Shown: one piece after another, positions 44,001-52,591 of the stretch
How the letters are laid out: each line of letters starts with the position of its first letter
Numbering within the stretch: position 1 is the stretch's first letter
Assembly (NCBI GenBank): GCA_021166835.1
Contig: JAJPEN010000070.1
Span: forward strand, 1-64,000
Source of the DNA: Burkholderiaceae bacterium
Lineage (GTDB): Bacteria; Pseudomonadota; Gammaproteobacteria; Burkholderiales; Burkholderiaceae
Direction of reading: 5' to 3'
Length of the DNA: 64,000 nucleotides
Notes under the pieces: model-generated
What the model saw: only the letters and a program-made list of their open reading frames with translations
What the model was told of the DNA's origin: nothing
The model's database searches: none
Made by a program: the position numbers and the translations under genes

Positions 44001-44117
44001 TGCATCGGGCCGCCGGTCGCGCGCGGACCAGCGTGCGAGCGCGGCGGCAAAGCGTTCGCGCGGCGCGGCGGACGAAGCCCGCGCGACGAGATCGACCGCT
44101 GGAGGGAGCGCGCTCAT
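41073..44117 (-). CDS. Membrane PAS-GGDEF-EAL protein (cyclic-di-GMP turnover)
   Basis: A 1014-residue protein. It has spans near residues 40-90 and 115-135, a PilJ/type IV pili-like periplasmic helical region (AATQRMLSQRIGRLASALL), a span near 290-310, and two PAS-PAC units. The GGDEF domain has RQGGDEFVIV, so cyclase residues are intact, and the EAL domain has AEVLLRW (EVL variant), NVSPKQF, ELTES, SIDDFGTG, KIDQSF and EGVET. Phosphodiesterase residues are kept, so dual activity is possible. The 3-prime end overlaps the convergent multi-PAS gene by 20 bp. The periplasmic segment suggests it senses an external signal. Confidence 0.92.
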   Translation of the reverse strand: MSALPPAVDLVARASSAAPRERFAAALARWSARDRRPDASAFVAALVAAVLLLTTGDSSTFVLSGRSLLAPAALLGAVAALAGYAIAARRRAARAADAAQHFADVSRVRVHRRVRVAIHAVLLAVGAQAVLHGWFAESAERTRAEDARIADLAATQRMLSQRIGRLASALLAPDADLSSGLRELGEVLDRAEADARRLETMLHEKGTLLQADTLELNAAWAAWKDAHANLLASARALVHHGPPVEALLRTGSVASVQAQSDPALDAAQRLVDALSTLARERELTAVSQARTQSLLTLFVLLGLAVFVAEPAARSVKRQHAFLAERMEDLQRLALVAERTTNIVVLTDERQRILWVNDAFRRITGYDASHALGRTPEQLLVDRQSNTRALAPVREALARGEGARVQLLNRTREGRELWLDVDIQPLRDAGGKLTGFVDVASDITERRRAQADLRVAAIAFDSLEAIAITDAQRVILRVNPAFTRITGYEPYEAIGRKPGRLLGSGRQSREFYQAMHAALERERHWQGELWNRRKDGGLYLEWLSVTAVTDDEGKVENYVAVFTDITQKRQADETIHRLAYYDPLTELPNRRLLRDRLQLAMQSSERSRRHAAVLFIDLDRFKILNDTRGHEMGDLLLVEVARRLTAGVRASDTVARQGGDEFVIVVGDLGADEAQAKEQVERIATGLRTSLNQPYQLAGHEHYGTASIGIHLFVGGQHTVDELLERADVAMYQAKRSGRNRLGFFDARTHAAVTERAALEADLRVALPRNQLQLHFQPQIDERGETIGAEVLLRWMHPQRGLISPADFIPVAEESELIVGIGDWVLQRACAQLASWAERDGFAGLQLSVNVSPKQFRQVDFVDRVRSAMHAAGVAPGRLKLELTESLVALDIDETVATMRRIRELGVGFSIDDFGTGHSSLTYLARLPIDQLKIDQSFVRKLPTHRSDAIVVQTIIGMAASLSIEVIAEGVETPAQRAFLEANGCRRFQGFLYGMPAPIGEFERRLRESLSGRGA

Positions 44118-44136
44118 CTGCAGCGGTCGCCGGCGC

Positions 44137-45930
44137 TTAGAACGACTTCCAGTCGTCGTCGCCCCCCGAGTCCGCCGGCGGCGCCGACGTGGCGGCCCGC
44201 GCAGAAGCCTGCACGGGCGCAGCCGCCGGCGGTTGCGGGCGCGCGGCCGCCCGCTTGCGGATCGCCTCGATGGTCGACGAAGCGGCAGCAGCGGCGCGAC
44301 TCTGCAGCACGGGCAGGCTGCCGGTCGCGGTCTTCGGCGTCGCGGCCGGCGAATGCGGGCTGCGGGTCGAGGCCGCCGCGGCGGCATCGTGCGCGAGCCG
44401 GAAGACGGCGACCGCCTCCACCAGTCGCTGCGCCTGGTCTTTCAGGCTCTCGGCGGCCGCTGCGCTTTCCTCGACGAGCGCCGCGTTCTGCTGCGTGTTG
44501 TGGTCCATCTGCGAGACCGCTTCGCTCACCTGCGAAACGCCGGCGCTCTGCTCGGTACTCGCCGAGTTGATCTCGCCCATGATGTCGCTCACGCGCACCA
44601 CCGACTTGACGACCTCGGCCATCGTCTCGCCCGCCTTGTCGACGAGCTGTGCGCCGTGACTGACCTGCTCCACGCTGGTGGTGATCAGCTCCTTGATCTC
44701 CTTGGCCGCCTCGGCGCTGCGCTGCGCGAGGCTGCGCACTTCGCTCGCGACGACGGCGAAGCCGCGCCCCTGCTGCCCGGCGCGTGCCGCTTCGACCGCG
44801 GCGTTCAGCGCGAGGATGTTGGTCTGGAACGCGATGCCGTCGATCACGCCGATGATGTCGGCGATGCGGCGCGAGCTGTCGTTGATGCCCTTCATCGTCT
44901 CGATCACTTCGCCGACGACCTGGCCGCCCTGCTCGGCGACCGTGCTCGCGCTCTTGGCGAGCTGATCGGCCAGCCGCGCGTTGTCGGCGTTCTGCCGCAC
45001 CGTCGAGCTGAGCTCCTCCATGGACGCGGCGGTCTCCTCGAGCGCCGACGCCTGTTCCTCGGTGCGGCTGGACAGGTCGAGGTTGCCCTGCGCGATCTGC
45101 GTGCTCGCCAGCGCGACTCCCTCGGCGTTGGCGCGCACGTCGCCCACCACCCCGGCGAGGCTCTCCTTCATCGTGGCCAGCGCGCGCAGCAGCGCGGTGA
45201 TCTCGTCGCGGCCGTGCGCGTCGATCTGCACCGTGAGGTCGCCTTCGGCCACGGCGTTCGCCGCCCGCACCGCATCGGCGAGAGCGCGCGAGATGCCGCG
45301 GATCAGCAGGAAGCCGAACAGCGCCGCGAAGGCCACGCCGACGACGATCGTCGTGATCGAGATCGCGCGGATCTGGCCGTAGCGCGCCACCGCCGTCTCG
45401 AACTCGAGCGCCGCGGCATCGAGCTGGTACTGCTTGAGCGCCTGGATGCCGGCGCCGACCGGCTCGTAGAGCGGACGGATGCGCTCGACGACCACGCGGT
45501 TCGCGCCGTCGACGTCCTTCGCGCGCAGCGCGGCGATCGCCGGACGCAACCCATCCTGCACGAAGCGGCCGCGGTTCGCCGCGAAGGTCGACGCGAGCTC
45601 CTTCTCCTTCGGCGCGACGACGCCGGCGAAATACGAATCCCAGACGCGGGTGATCGCCGCGATGTTCTCCTCGACCTGCGCGGTGCTGCGCTGGATCGTT
45701 TCGGCGTCGGGCGTGACCAGTGCAACGGCGATCGCGAGCCGGTTGCGCAGCAGCCGCTCCTGGATCTCGGCGATCTGCCCCATCGGCACCGTATTGCTGC
45801 GGTAGACCGTCTCGACGCTGGTGTTGGTCTTCTCGATCCCGTACAGCCCCAGGCTGCCGATCGCCATCAGCAGCAGCGACAGCAGACCGACGAGCACGAG
45901 CAGTCGCGTGGATATCTTCAGCTTGTTCAT
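44137..45930 (-). CDS. Methyl-accepting chemotaxis protein
   Basis: A 597-residue transmembrane chemoreceptor. It has a first span ([23 protein letters not shown]), a four-helix-bundle-type periplasmic domain, a second span ([21 protein letters not shown]), a HAMP domain, and the cytoplasmic hairpin with the conserved tip [21 protein letters not shown]. The alanine-rich linker ends in DDDWKSF, resembling the xWxxF pentapeptide that tethers CheR/CheB. The ATG at 45930 follows GGAG at 7 bases and is preferred to 45951. The 20 bp to the upstream end of the diguanylate cyclase gene suggests co-transcription. The ligand is unknown. Confidence 0.93.
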   Translation of the reverse strand: MNKLKISTRLLVLVGLLSLLLMAIGSLGLYGIEKTNTSVETVYRSNTVPMGQIAEIQERLLRNRLAIAVALVTPDAETIQRSTAQVEENIAAITRVWDSYFAGVVAPKEKELASTFAANRGRFVQDGLRPAIAALRAKDVDGANRVVVERIRPLYEPVGAGIQALKQYQLDAAALEFETAVARYGQIRAISITTIVVGVAFAALFGFLLIRGISRALADAVRAANAVAEGDLTVQIDAHGRDEITALLRALATMKESLAGVVGDVRANAEGVALASTQIAQGNLDLSSRTEEQASALEETAASMEELSSTVRQNADNARLADQLAKSASTVAEQGGQVVGEVIETMKGINDSSRRIADIIGVIDGIAFQTNILALNAAVEAARAGQQGRGFAVVASEVRSLAQRSAEAAKEIKELITTSVEQVSHGAQLVDKAGETMAEVVKSVVRVSDIMGEINSASTEQSAGVSQVSEAVSQMDHNTQQNAALVEESAAAAESLKDQAQRLVEAVAVFRLAHDAAAAASTRSPHSPAATPKTATGSLPVLQSRAAAAASSTIEAIRKRAAARPQPPAAAPVQASARAATSAPPADSGGDDDWKSF

Positions 45931-46133
45931 CTTTTCTCCGATCGGATTCATGGCAAACTCGGTACATCGGGGCCCGAGGATCGATAGCGAATCCGCTTAC
46001 GGGTCCACGGCGAGGCAGCGTATCGCGTACGTGTACGCGATAGCCTTCCGAATTACGGCCAAGCACCGCCGCTTCTGGCGCTCTGCCGGCGCGAGCGGCG
46101 ACGTCGGTCCGACCGGCGGCACGGGAGAACACG
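45931..46133. other. Divergent promoter region between chemoreceptor and glyoxalase II
   Basis: A 203-bp gap with no supported gene. It must hold divergent promoters for the two flanking genes, but I do not see convincing -10/-35 pairs. GTACGTGTACGC at 46026-46037 is a short partial inverted repeat. Confidence 0.3.
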
Positions 46134-46925
46134 ATGATCGTCGAGCGCATCTGGACGGCGAACGCCTATCGCAACTTCAACTACCTGATCGCCTGCCCGG
46201 AAAGCGGCGAGGCGCTGGCGATCGACCCGCTCGATCACGCGAAATGCCTGAAGGTGGCGCGGGATCGCGGCTGGCAGATCACGCAGATCCTGAACACCCA
46301 CGAGCACTTCGACCACACCGGCGGCAACGAGGCGGTGGTCGCGGCCACCGGCGCGAAGGTGATCGCGCATCACAAGGCCGGCCGCAGCATCGCCGGCGTG
46401 GACCGCGGCGTGAAGGCGGGCGACGTCATTCGCGTGGGGCGCACGGTCGAGCTGGAGTGCATGGACACGCCCGGACACACGATGTGCCACATCTGCCTGA
46501 GGTCGCACGGCGACGAGCCGGCGCTGTTCTCGGGCGACATGCTGTTCAATGCGGGCGCGGGCAACTGCCACAACGGCGGGGACCCGGTCGAGCTGTACAG
46601 GACCTTCGTCGACCAGCTGGAGAAGCTGCCCGACGACACGCGGGTCTACCCGGGGCACGACTACATCGAGAACAACCTGAAGTTCACGCTGGCGAACGAA
46701 CCCGACAACGAGGACGCGTACGAGCTGCTCGGGCAGGTGGCCGGGCACGACCCGGCGCGCTCGGTGGTGACCACGCTCGCCCAGGAAAAGCGCGTGAACA
46801 CCTTCCTGCGGTTGACCAGCGACAGCGTCATCGCGCAGCTGCGCGAGCGTTTCCCCGAGCTGCCCGAGCGCCCGGATCCGAAGACCGTTTTCGTGAAGCT
46901 GCGCGAGCTGCGAAACAGCTGGTAG
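46134..46925 (+). CDS. gloB: Hydroxyacylglutathione hydrolase (glyoxalase II)-like metallo-beta-lactamase-fold protein
   Basis: A 263-residue binuclear metallohydrolase. NTHEHFDHTGGN at residues 53-64 is the metal signature, with later ligands in DTPGHTMCHICL, FSGDMLF and VYPGHDYIENN. The C-terminal helix domain ending PKTVFVKLRELRNSW is the glyoxalase II extension. It hydrolyses S-lactoylglutathione to lactate and glutathione in methylglyoxal detoxification. It stands alone between divergent MCP and convergent ftsH genes. Confidence 0.9.
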   Translation: MIVERIWTANAYRNFNYLIACPESGEALAIDPLDHAKCLKVARDRGWQITQILNTHEHFDHTGGNEAVVAATGAKVIAHHKAGRSIAGVDRGVKAGDVIRVGRTVELECMDTPGHTMCHICLRSHGDEPALFSGDMLFNAGAGNCHNGGDPVELYRTFVDQLEKLPDDTRVYPGHDYIENNLKFTLANEPDNEDAYELLGQVAGHDPARSVVTTLAQEKRVNTFLRLTSDSVIAQLRERFPELPERPDPKTVFVKLRELRNSW

Positions 46926-46935
46926 CGAGGCGGGC

Positions 46936-49083
46936 TCAGGCGCGTTGCGCGCCGCTCGCCGTTGATGCGCCGCTGAGCGCTTCCTCGCCCTTGCGCGCAC
47001 CCTGCGCATCCCGCTCGTGCAGCGGCTGGGTCTCGAGCTGCGGCGCCGGCGGCAGCCCGGTGACCTCGAGGATCTCGCGCTCGTCGAGCGTCTCGCGCTC
47101 CATCAGCGCGGTCACCAGCGCGTCGAGCGAGCGGCGGTGCTTCTTCAGCAGCTGCGTCGCCTCGTCGTGGCTCTCGCCGATGATGCGCAGCACCTCCTCG
47201 TCGATCGCCTGCGCGGTCTCGTCGCTGAACGGCTTGTCGCCGCCGAAGCCGCCGTACGACGGCCCGCTCAGGTACGGGTTCTCGCGCGGCGCGAGCTGCA
47301 CCATGCCGAGCCGGTCGCTCATCCCCCAGCGCGTGACCATGTTGCGCGCGAGCTGCGTCGCCTGCTCGATGTCGTTCTCGGCGCCCGTCGTCCGCGTGCC
47401 GTAGACGACCTCCTCGGCCACGCGCCCGCCCAGCATGCCGACGATCTTCGCGCGCAGATACGCCTCCGGATAGTTGTAGCGGTCGGCGTCGGGGCGCTGA
47501 TAGGTGACGCCGAGCGCGCGTCCGCGCGGCACGATCGTCACGCGGTGCACGGGGTCGGCGCCGGGCACCACGAGCCCGAGGATCGCGTGGCCGCTCTCGT
47601 GATACGCGATGCGTTCGCGATCGGCGTCGCTGAGCAGCAGCGGGCGCTCGGGGCCGAGCACGATCTTCTCGAGCGCGTCGGTGAAGTCCTTTGCGCGCAC
47701 CGCGTCCAGGTCGCGGCGAGCGGCGAGCAGCGCGGCCTCGTTGACGAGGTTCTTCAGGTCGGCGCCGGAGAGGCCCGGGGTGGCAGCGGCGATCTCGCCC
47801 AGCGAGACGTCGGAAGCGAGCGGCACCTTGCGCGTGTGCACTTTCAGGATCGCCTCGCGCCCCTTGCGGTCGGGCAGGTTGACGACGACGCGGCGGTCGA
47901 AGCGCCCGGGACGCAGCAGCGCCTTGTCGAGCACGTCGGGCTGGTTGGTCGCCGCCAGCACGATGATCCCCTCGCGGCTCGAGAAGCCGTCCATCTCGGT
48001 GAGGATCTGGTTCAGCGTCTGCTCCTGCTCGCTCGAGCCGCCGATCGCGACCTGGCCGCGCGCACGGCCGATCGCGTCCAGCTCGTCGATGAAGATGATC
48101 GCCGGCGCGTTCTCGCGCGCCTGCTTGAAGAGATCGCGCACGCGTGCTGCGCCCACGCCGACGATCATCTCGACGAACTCGGCCGCGCTCATCGAGAAGA
48201 AAGGCACGCCTGCTTCGCCCGCTACCGCCCGCGCGAGCAATGTCTTGCCGGTGCCGGGCGCACCGACCAGCAGCACGCCCTTGGGCGCGGTGCCGCCCAG
48301 GCGCTGGTACTTCGCCGGGTCCTTCAGGAAGTCGACGATCTCGACCAGTTCGTTCTCGGCCTCGTCGATGCCGGCGACGTCGTCGAAAGTGACTTTCTGC
48401 GCGCTTTCCTGGTCGTAGCGGCGCGCGCGGCTCTTGCCGATGCCCATGATTCCGCCGCCGCCCATGCCGCCCATGCCCTGCTGGGCGCGGCGGAACAGCC
48501 AGACGTAGAAGGCGATGAACAGGATCGCCGGACCGAAGCCGAAGATCAGCGTGGCGAGCGGGCTGCTGCCGGTCTGGATCGGCACCGCGCTGATCTCGAC
48601 CTTGTGGTCGATCAGGAAGGCTTCGAGGCCGTTGTCGACGAAGGCCGGGAGCACCGTCGTGAAGGTGTCCGAGGTGCGCGTCTCCTGCTGGCGCCGCTGC
48701 TCGGCGCGGCTCGCGCCGGGCGCGGCCTGCACGTTCTCGCCGGGCGGCGGCCAGGTGATGGCCTTCTTCAGCCTTCCTTCGATCGTCTGGCCCTGGTTGT
48801 AGATGGCGTCGACGTTGTCCCGGGCGACTTCCTGCTTGAACGCCGTGTAGGGCAGCGGGATCGCCTCGCCGGGCGTCGGGAACAGGTAGCGCACGAGGAA
48901 CCAGTTCGCCAGCAGGATGAGCGCGAACACGACCCAGGTACGGCTCGGCGGGATGTTGCCGAAGCGTCCGCTCCCGGGAACCGGCGGCCCTCCGCCGGGC
49001 CGCTCGGGACCTTTCCCGCGCGGCGTCGGCGGCGGCATCGGCGATCGGGTCGCGTTCGAGCGGGTTGGATCGGGGTCGGCCAC
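46936..49083 (-). CDS. ftsH: FtsH-family ATP-dependent zinc metalloprotease
   Basis: A 715-residue membrane AAA protease. A proline- and glycine-rich N-terminal cytoplasmic tail of about 48 residues precedes span one ([19 protein letters not shown], residues 50-68). An extracytoplasmic domain and span two follow. Walker A is GAPGTGKT, Walker [37 protein letters not shown], and the zinc site YHESGHAI. The GTG at 49083 is chosen for the GAGGAG 5 bases upstream. The extended N-terminus and position away from rrmJ suggest a second FtsH paralogue. It follows the pirin gene by 13 bp. Confidence 0.92.
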   Translation of the reverse strand: MADPDPTRSNATRSPMPPPTPRGKGPERPGGGPPVPGSGRFGNIPPSRTWVVFALILLANWFLVRYLFPTPGEAIPLPYTAFKQEVARDNVDAIYNQGQTIEGRLKKAITWPPPGENVQAAPGASRAEQRRQQETRTSDTFTTVLPAFVDNGLEAFLIDHKVEISAVPIQTGSSPLATLIFGFGPAILFIAFYVWLFRRAQQGMGGMGGGGIMGIGKSRARRYDQESAQKVTFDDVAGIDEAENELVEIVDFLKDPAKYQRLGGTAPKGVLLVGAPGTGKTLLARAVAGEAGVPFFSMSAAEFVEMIVGVGAARVRDLFKQARENAPAIIFIDELDAIGRARGQVAIGGSSEQEQTLNQILTEMDGFSSREGIIVLAATNQPDVLDKALLRPGRFDRRVVVNLPDRKGREAILKVHTRKVPLASDVSLGEIAAATPGLSGADLKNLVNEAALLAARRDLDAVRAKDFTDALEKIVLGPERPLLLSDADRERIAYHESGHAILGLVVPGADPVHRVTIVPRGRALGVTYQRPDADRYNYPEAYLRAKIVGMLGGRVAEEVVYGTRTTGAENDIEQATQLARNMVTRWGMSDRLGMVQLAPRENPYLSGPSYGGFGGDKPFSDETAQAIDEEVLRIIGESHDEATQLLKKHRRSLDALVTALMERETLDEREILEVTGLPPAPQLETQPLHERDAQGARKGEEALSGASTASGAQRA

Positions 49084-49096
49084 CGTGGCTCCTCGT

Positions 49097-50023
49097 TCAG
49101 GACATCGGGTTGGGGGAAGGCGCGTCCGACCCGGACGAAGACGCGCGCGAATTCGTCGGCAGCGGGATGCGCTCGGCGTCGTCGCCCGGCGGCATTCGCA
49201 TCCGTCCCGCCGCCCAGTCGGCCTTGGCCTGCTCGATCCGCTCGCGGCTCGACGACACGAAATTCCACCAGAGGAAGCGCTCACCGACCGGCTCGCCGCC
49301 GAGCAGCATCAATCGTGCGTTGCCGACCGCCTGCACCTCGGGCGCGCCGCCGGCGCGAAACACGAGCAGCCGACCGCAGTCGTGCTGCGTGCTGCCGCAG
49401 CGCACCTGGCCGCTGGCGACGTAGACGGCCCGCTCGGCAGGGCCGGCCGGAAGGGCGATGCGCGCACCCGGCTGCAGCTCGACGTGCGCGTAGAAGAGCG
49501 GCGAGTGCGTCTTGGCCGGACTGCGCAGCCCGAAGGCTTCGCCCGCGATCAGCCGCAACGACACGCCCGCTTCGTCGCCGCGGGGCAGCGCGTGGGCGTC
49601 GTAGTGCTCGAACGAAGGATCGTCCTCCTCGTTCTCGCGCGGCAGCGCGACCCAGCTCTGGATGCCGTCGATCGGCCCGCCGGTCGCGCGCATGCCGTCG
49701 AAGCGTTCGGAGTGGACGATGCCGCCGCCGGCCGTCATCCAGTTCAGCGCGCCGGGGCGGATCGCCTGCGTCGCTCCGGTGCTGTCGCGATGCGTCATCT
49801 CGCCTTCGAACAGGTAGGTGACGGTGGACAGCCCGATGTGCGGATGCGGACGAACGTCGACGCCGCGCGGCACCGGCGCCTGCAGGTCGTGCGGCCCCAT
49901 GCGGTCGAAGAAGACGAAGGGGCCGACCATTCGCCGGGCGCGGAAAGGCAGCACGCGCTCGACCTCGAAGCCGCCGAGGTCGTGGCGCCGCGGTTCGATC
50001 ACCTGTTCGAGCATCGGGTTCAT
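49097..50023 (-). CDS. Pirin family protein (bicupin)
   Basis: A 308-residue two-cupin protein. The metal-binding motif is in the N-terminal cupin: [27 protein letters not shown], followed by [15 protein letters not shown]. The C-terminal cupin matches Pirin_C ([16 protein letters not shown]). A 20-30 residue hydrophilic tail follows. Pirins act as quercetinases or redox sensors in different organisms; the role here is unknown. The start ATG at 50023 lacks a clear ribosome site. Much longer in-frame sequence upstream is antisense to the lysoplasmalogenase gene and is not coding. Confidence 0.88.
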   Translation of the reverse strand: MNPMLEQVIEPRRHDLGGFEVERVLPFRARRMVGPFVFFDRMGPHDLQAPVPRGVDVRPHPHIGLSTVTYLFEGEMTHRDSTGATQAIRPGALNWMTAGGGIVHSERFDGMRATGGPIDGIQSWVALPRENEEDDPSFEHYDAHALPRGDEAGVSLRLIAGEAFGLRSPAKTHSPLFYAHVELQPGARIALPAGPAERAVYVASGQVRCGSTQHDCGRLLVFRAGGAPEVQAVGNARLMLLGGEPVGERFLWWNFVSSSRERIEQAKADWAAGRMRMPPGDDAERIPLPTNSRASSSGSDAPSPNPMS

Positions 50024-50155
50024 GAGCAAACGATAACCCCGGGCGGCGCGCAGCGCGCGCCAAGCCCGCCATTGCGCAGCGCCTTTGCGGCTTGACCCGC
50101 TCTCCGGCCCGAAACCAGAATGGGCCATGCAGGAACGTATCAGAGTCGAGCCGCG

Positions 50156-50866
50156 ATGACCGCGACCGCAGTTGCGATCGAAGGCGCCTCGTCGGCGTCG
50201 GCCTGGCGCCGCGGTGCATGGCTCGTCTCGCTGGCCGCGCTTGCCGCCATCGTCGGCGCAGCGATGCGCAGTCGCGAAGCGATCGACGGCTGGACGCTGC
50301 TGCACTGGATCGGCAAGCCGCTGGCCACGTTCACGCTCGTCGTGCTGGTTGCGCGATGTTCGCCGCAGGCTCCCCGGAGCCTGCGCAACGCTGTCGTGGC
50401 CGGCATGGCCTGTTCGCTCGCCGGCGACGTGCTGCTGATGCTCTCGCCGCGTCTGTTCGTCGCCGGGCTCGTCGCTTTCCTCGTCGCGCACCTGTGCTAT
50501 CTGCGGGCATTCCGGCTCGACGCCCGGTGGTTCGGCGATCGCCTCGCGCTCGCCGTGCTCGCCGCGATCGGCGCTTCGATGCTCGCCGTGCTGTGGACAT
50601 CGCTGCCCGCGGCGCTGAAGGCGCCGGTGCTCACCTACGTCGTCGTCATCGTCGCGATGGCGGCGCAGGCATGGGCGCGCAGGCGCGATCACCCGTCGCG
50701 CGCGACGAACGCCGCGGCGATCGGAGCGACGCTGTTCGTCGCCTCCGACGCGCTGCTCGCGATCGATCGCTTCCGCGCGCCGATTCCGCTCGCTTCGGTG
50801 TGGGTGCTCGGCACCTACTGGCTCGCGCAATGGGGCATCGCGCAGAGCGTGCGCTACAAAATGTAG
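50156..50866 (+). CDS. YhhN family (lysoplasmalogenase-like) membrane protein
   Basis: A 236-residue protein with about eight spans. The YhhN signature is present: WIGKPLATFTLVVLVAR, GMACSLAGDVLLML, and SDALLAIDRFRAPIP. Eukaryotic TMEM86 relatives cleave lysoplasmalogen vinyl ethers; bacterial function is less sure. I chose the ATG at 50156. It is divergent from the pirin gene and convergent with the DUF488 gene. Confidence 0.85.
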   Translation: MTATAVAIEGASSASAWRRGAWLVSLAALAAIVGAAMRSREAIDGWTLLHWIGKPLATFTLVVLVARCSPQAPRSLRNAVVAGMACSLAGDVLLMLSPRLFVAGLVAFLVAHLCYLRAFRLDARWFGDRLALAVLAAIGASMLAVLWTSLPAALKAPVLTYVVVIVAMAAQAWARRRDHPSRATNAAAIGATLFVASDALLAIDRFRAPIPLASVWVLGTYWLAQWGIAQSVRYKM

Positions 50867-50876
50867 CGTTCCGGCT

Positions 50877-50894
50877 CGTGGAATCGATTCCACG
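50877..50894. repeat. 18-bp perfect palindrome in a convergent intergenic gap
   Basis: CGTGGAATCGATTCCACG is its own reverse complement. A second hairpin CGCTTCG-GTT-CGAAGCG follows at 50903-50919. They lie between the stops of the YhhN and DUF488 genes (50866 and 50964), so a bidirectional terminator is plausible although there is no T-run. Confidence 0.5.
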
Positions 50895-50963
50895 AACGAA
50901 ACCGCTTCGGTTCGAAGCGCTGAATGCGCGCTCCGAGGCCGCCCTGCGCGCAGACATGACCGG

Positions 50964-51509
50964 TTACCCGGATGCGCCTTCGCCCTCGCCATATTCGAGC
51001 CGGCCGTCGACGATCGCTGCCGCCGACGTGTACGGATGCTCCTTCGCCGGCCCTTCGCCGACGATGTGCAGCACGAGCCAGCCGCTCGCCTTCAGCGCGT
51101 CCGAGATCATCGACCGGTGACATCGCCACCAGACGGCCTCCGAGCACATCATCGCAGTGCGCTTCGTCAACGCCAGTTCCATGAGTGCCCCGAGAGCGCG
51201 GCCGAACTCGGACGAGTCCATGTAGTCGGCGTAACCACGGAACGACGGATTTCGCCAGACGGTGTGCGCAGAGTCTTCGCGCGCCGGGCGCCGCCCGCCC
51301 AGCTCGGGCATCGCCTCGTAATCGATCCCCGCGGCGCGCAGCGAACCGGCGAGCGCCTCCGGGTTGAACTGCGGATGCTTGCGCGAACCTGCGTACCGGC
51401 GCACGTCGGCGATGCATTCGATCTCGTGTGCGCGCAGCAACGCGAGGAAGTCGTCGATCGTTCGTGAGGAGTGGCCGATCGTCCAGATGCGGTGATCGCC
51501 CGTTTTCAT
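50964..51509 (-). CDS. DUF488 family protein
   Basis: A 181-residue soluble protein with the DUF488 pattern: WTIGHSSRTIDDFLALLRAHEIECIADVRRYAGSRKHPQFN near the N-terminus, then YEAMPELGGRR, FRGYADYM and MCSEAVWWRCHRSMISDAL, with a conserved cysteine. The biochemical role is unknown. It is 10 bp behind the CobW-like gene and seems to end the apc-like operon. The ATG at 51509 begins the conserved region. Confidence 0.85.
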   Translation of the reverse strand: MKTGDHRIWTIGHSSRTIDDFLALLRAHEIECIADVRRYAGSRKHPQFNPEALAGSLRAAGIDYEAMPELGGRRPAREDSAHTVWRNPSFRGYADYMDSSEFGRALGALMELALTKRTAMMCSEAVWWRCHRSMISDALKASGWLVLHIVGEGPAKEHPYTSAAAIVDGRLEYGEGEGASG

Positions 51510-51519
51510 CCCGACGAGG

Positions 51520-52578
51520 CTACGCCGGCACGCCCGCGCCGCGCAACTCGCACGCGGAAAGCCCCTCGACGATCCAGTCTCGATCGAGGGCCTGCCCGAT
51601 GAAGACCAGCGTGGTGTGCCTCGGCTCGAAGGGCCGCCACAACGCGCCCCCGCCGATCTGGATCGACGCCTGCACGCCCTGCACGACGAGGCGCTGCGGT
51701 CGATTCGCCGCATGGACGAGACCCTTGCAACGCCACAGCGCGCCGCCGTATCGGGCCGTGAGGTCATCGAGAAACCGGTTCAGCCGGTCGAGGTCGATTG
51801 GCGCTGCGCTGCGGAACACGCAGGAGACGACGTCGTGATCGTGGCGATCGAACACCGGGCGCAAGCGCCCGCCATCGCCACGCGAAGCGGAAAGCCGCAC
51901 GCCACGCGCAACGCGCTCGATTTCGTCCTTCGGCACGTAATCGAGTGCGTAACCCCGGACATCGAACAGGTGTTCGAGCAGGCCGGCGATCGGCTCGTCG
52001 TGAAGGCTGCACGCAACGATCGGCGCTCGGCCATTGAGGAGCCCGAGCGCCGCTTCCGCATCGCTCGCCTGCAGGGCGCTGCACCGGTCGGTCTTCGTGA
52101 GCAGCAGCCGATCGGCATATGCGATCTGCGCCCGCTTCTCGACCCTCGCCAGATGCTCGTGCAAATGCTGCGCGTCGACCAGTGCGACAACGCCGTCCAG
52201 ATGGAAATGCGCCTGCAGCCGTGTCTCCGCGAGAAAGGTCTGGATCACCGGTCCCGGATCGGCGAGGCCGGTCGTCTCGATGAGGACGCGGTCGAATTCG
52301 AATCCACCGTTCACGCTCGCCGTTACCAGTTGCTGCAGTGCGCGCGCGAGGTCGCCACGCACGGTGCAGCAGACACAGCCGTTGGCGAGCTGGATCACTG
52401 TCTCGGCGCCGCTATCGACGAGGAACTCGGCGTCGACCCCGATGGCGCCGTACTCGTTCTCGATCACGGCGATCCGATGCCCGTGGGTTTCCCGCAGGAT
52501 GCGGTTGATCAGCGTCGTCTTGCCGCTGCCCAGAAATCCGGTGACGATGGTCACCGGCGTCGTGATTCGCACGGCCAC
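51520..52578 (-). CDS. CobW/COG0523 family GTP-dependent metal chaperone
   Basis: A 352-residue G3E GTPase. The P-loop is GFLGSGKTTLINRIL, the metal-binding CxCC is in NGCVCCTVRGDL, the guanine-specificity motif is TKTD, and a C-terminal CobW_C domain follows. Members insert or deliver Zn, Co or Fe. The GTG at 52578 follows GAGAGA. It begins 13 bp after the aryl-CoA ligase-like gene, so it is probably co-transcribed with the carboxylase. As such carboxylases contain metal, a dedicated metallochaperone role is attractive; this is inference. Confidence 0.88.
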   Translation of the reverse strand: MAVRITTPVTIVTGFLGSGKTTLINRILRETHGHRIAVIENEYGAIGVDAEFLVDSGAETVIQLANGCVCCTVRGDLARALQQLVTASVNGGFEFDRVLIETTGLADPGPVIQTFLAETRLQAHFHLDGVVALVDAQHLHEHLARVEKRAQIAYADRLLLTKTDRCSALQASDAEAALGLLNGRAPIVACSLHDEPIAGLLEHLFDVRGYALDYVPKDEIERVARGVRLSASRGDGGRLRPVFDRHDHDVVSCVFRSAAPIDLDRLNRFLDDLTARYGGALWRCKGLVHAANRPQRLVVQGVQASIQIGGGALWRPFEPRHTTLVFIGQALDRDWIVEGLSACELRGAGVPA

Positions 52579-52591
52579 GCGCTCTCTCTTC

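Noticed and set aside
40947..44570. 1207-codon plus-strand frame opposite the GGDEF-EAL gene
   Set aside because: No domain pattern; the minus-strand frame contains GGDEF, EAL and PAS motifs.
47017..49821. 934-codon plus-strand frame opposite ftsH
   Set aside because: Shadow of ftsH; no protein family seen.
50024..50992. N-terminal extension of the pirin gene to 631 residues
   Set aside because: The extra 323 codons are antisense to the YhhN membrane protein gene and have no domain; pirin starts at MNPMLEQ.
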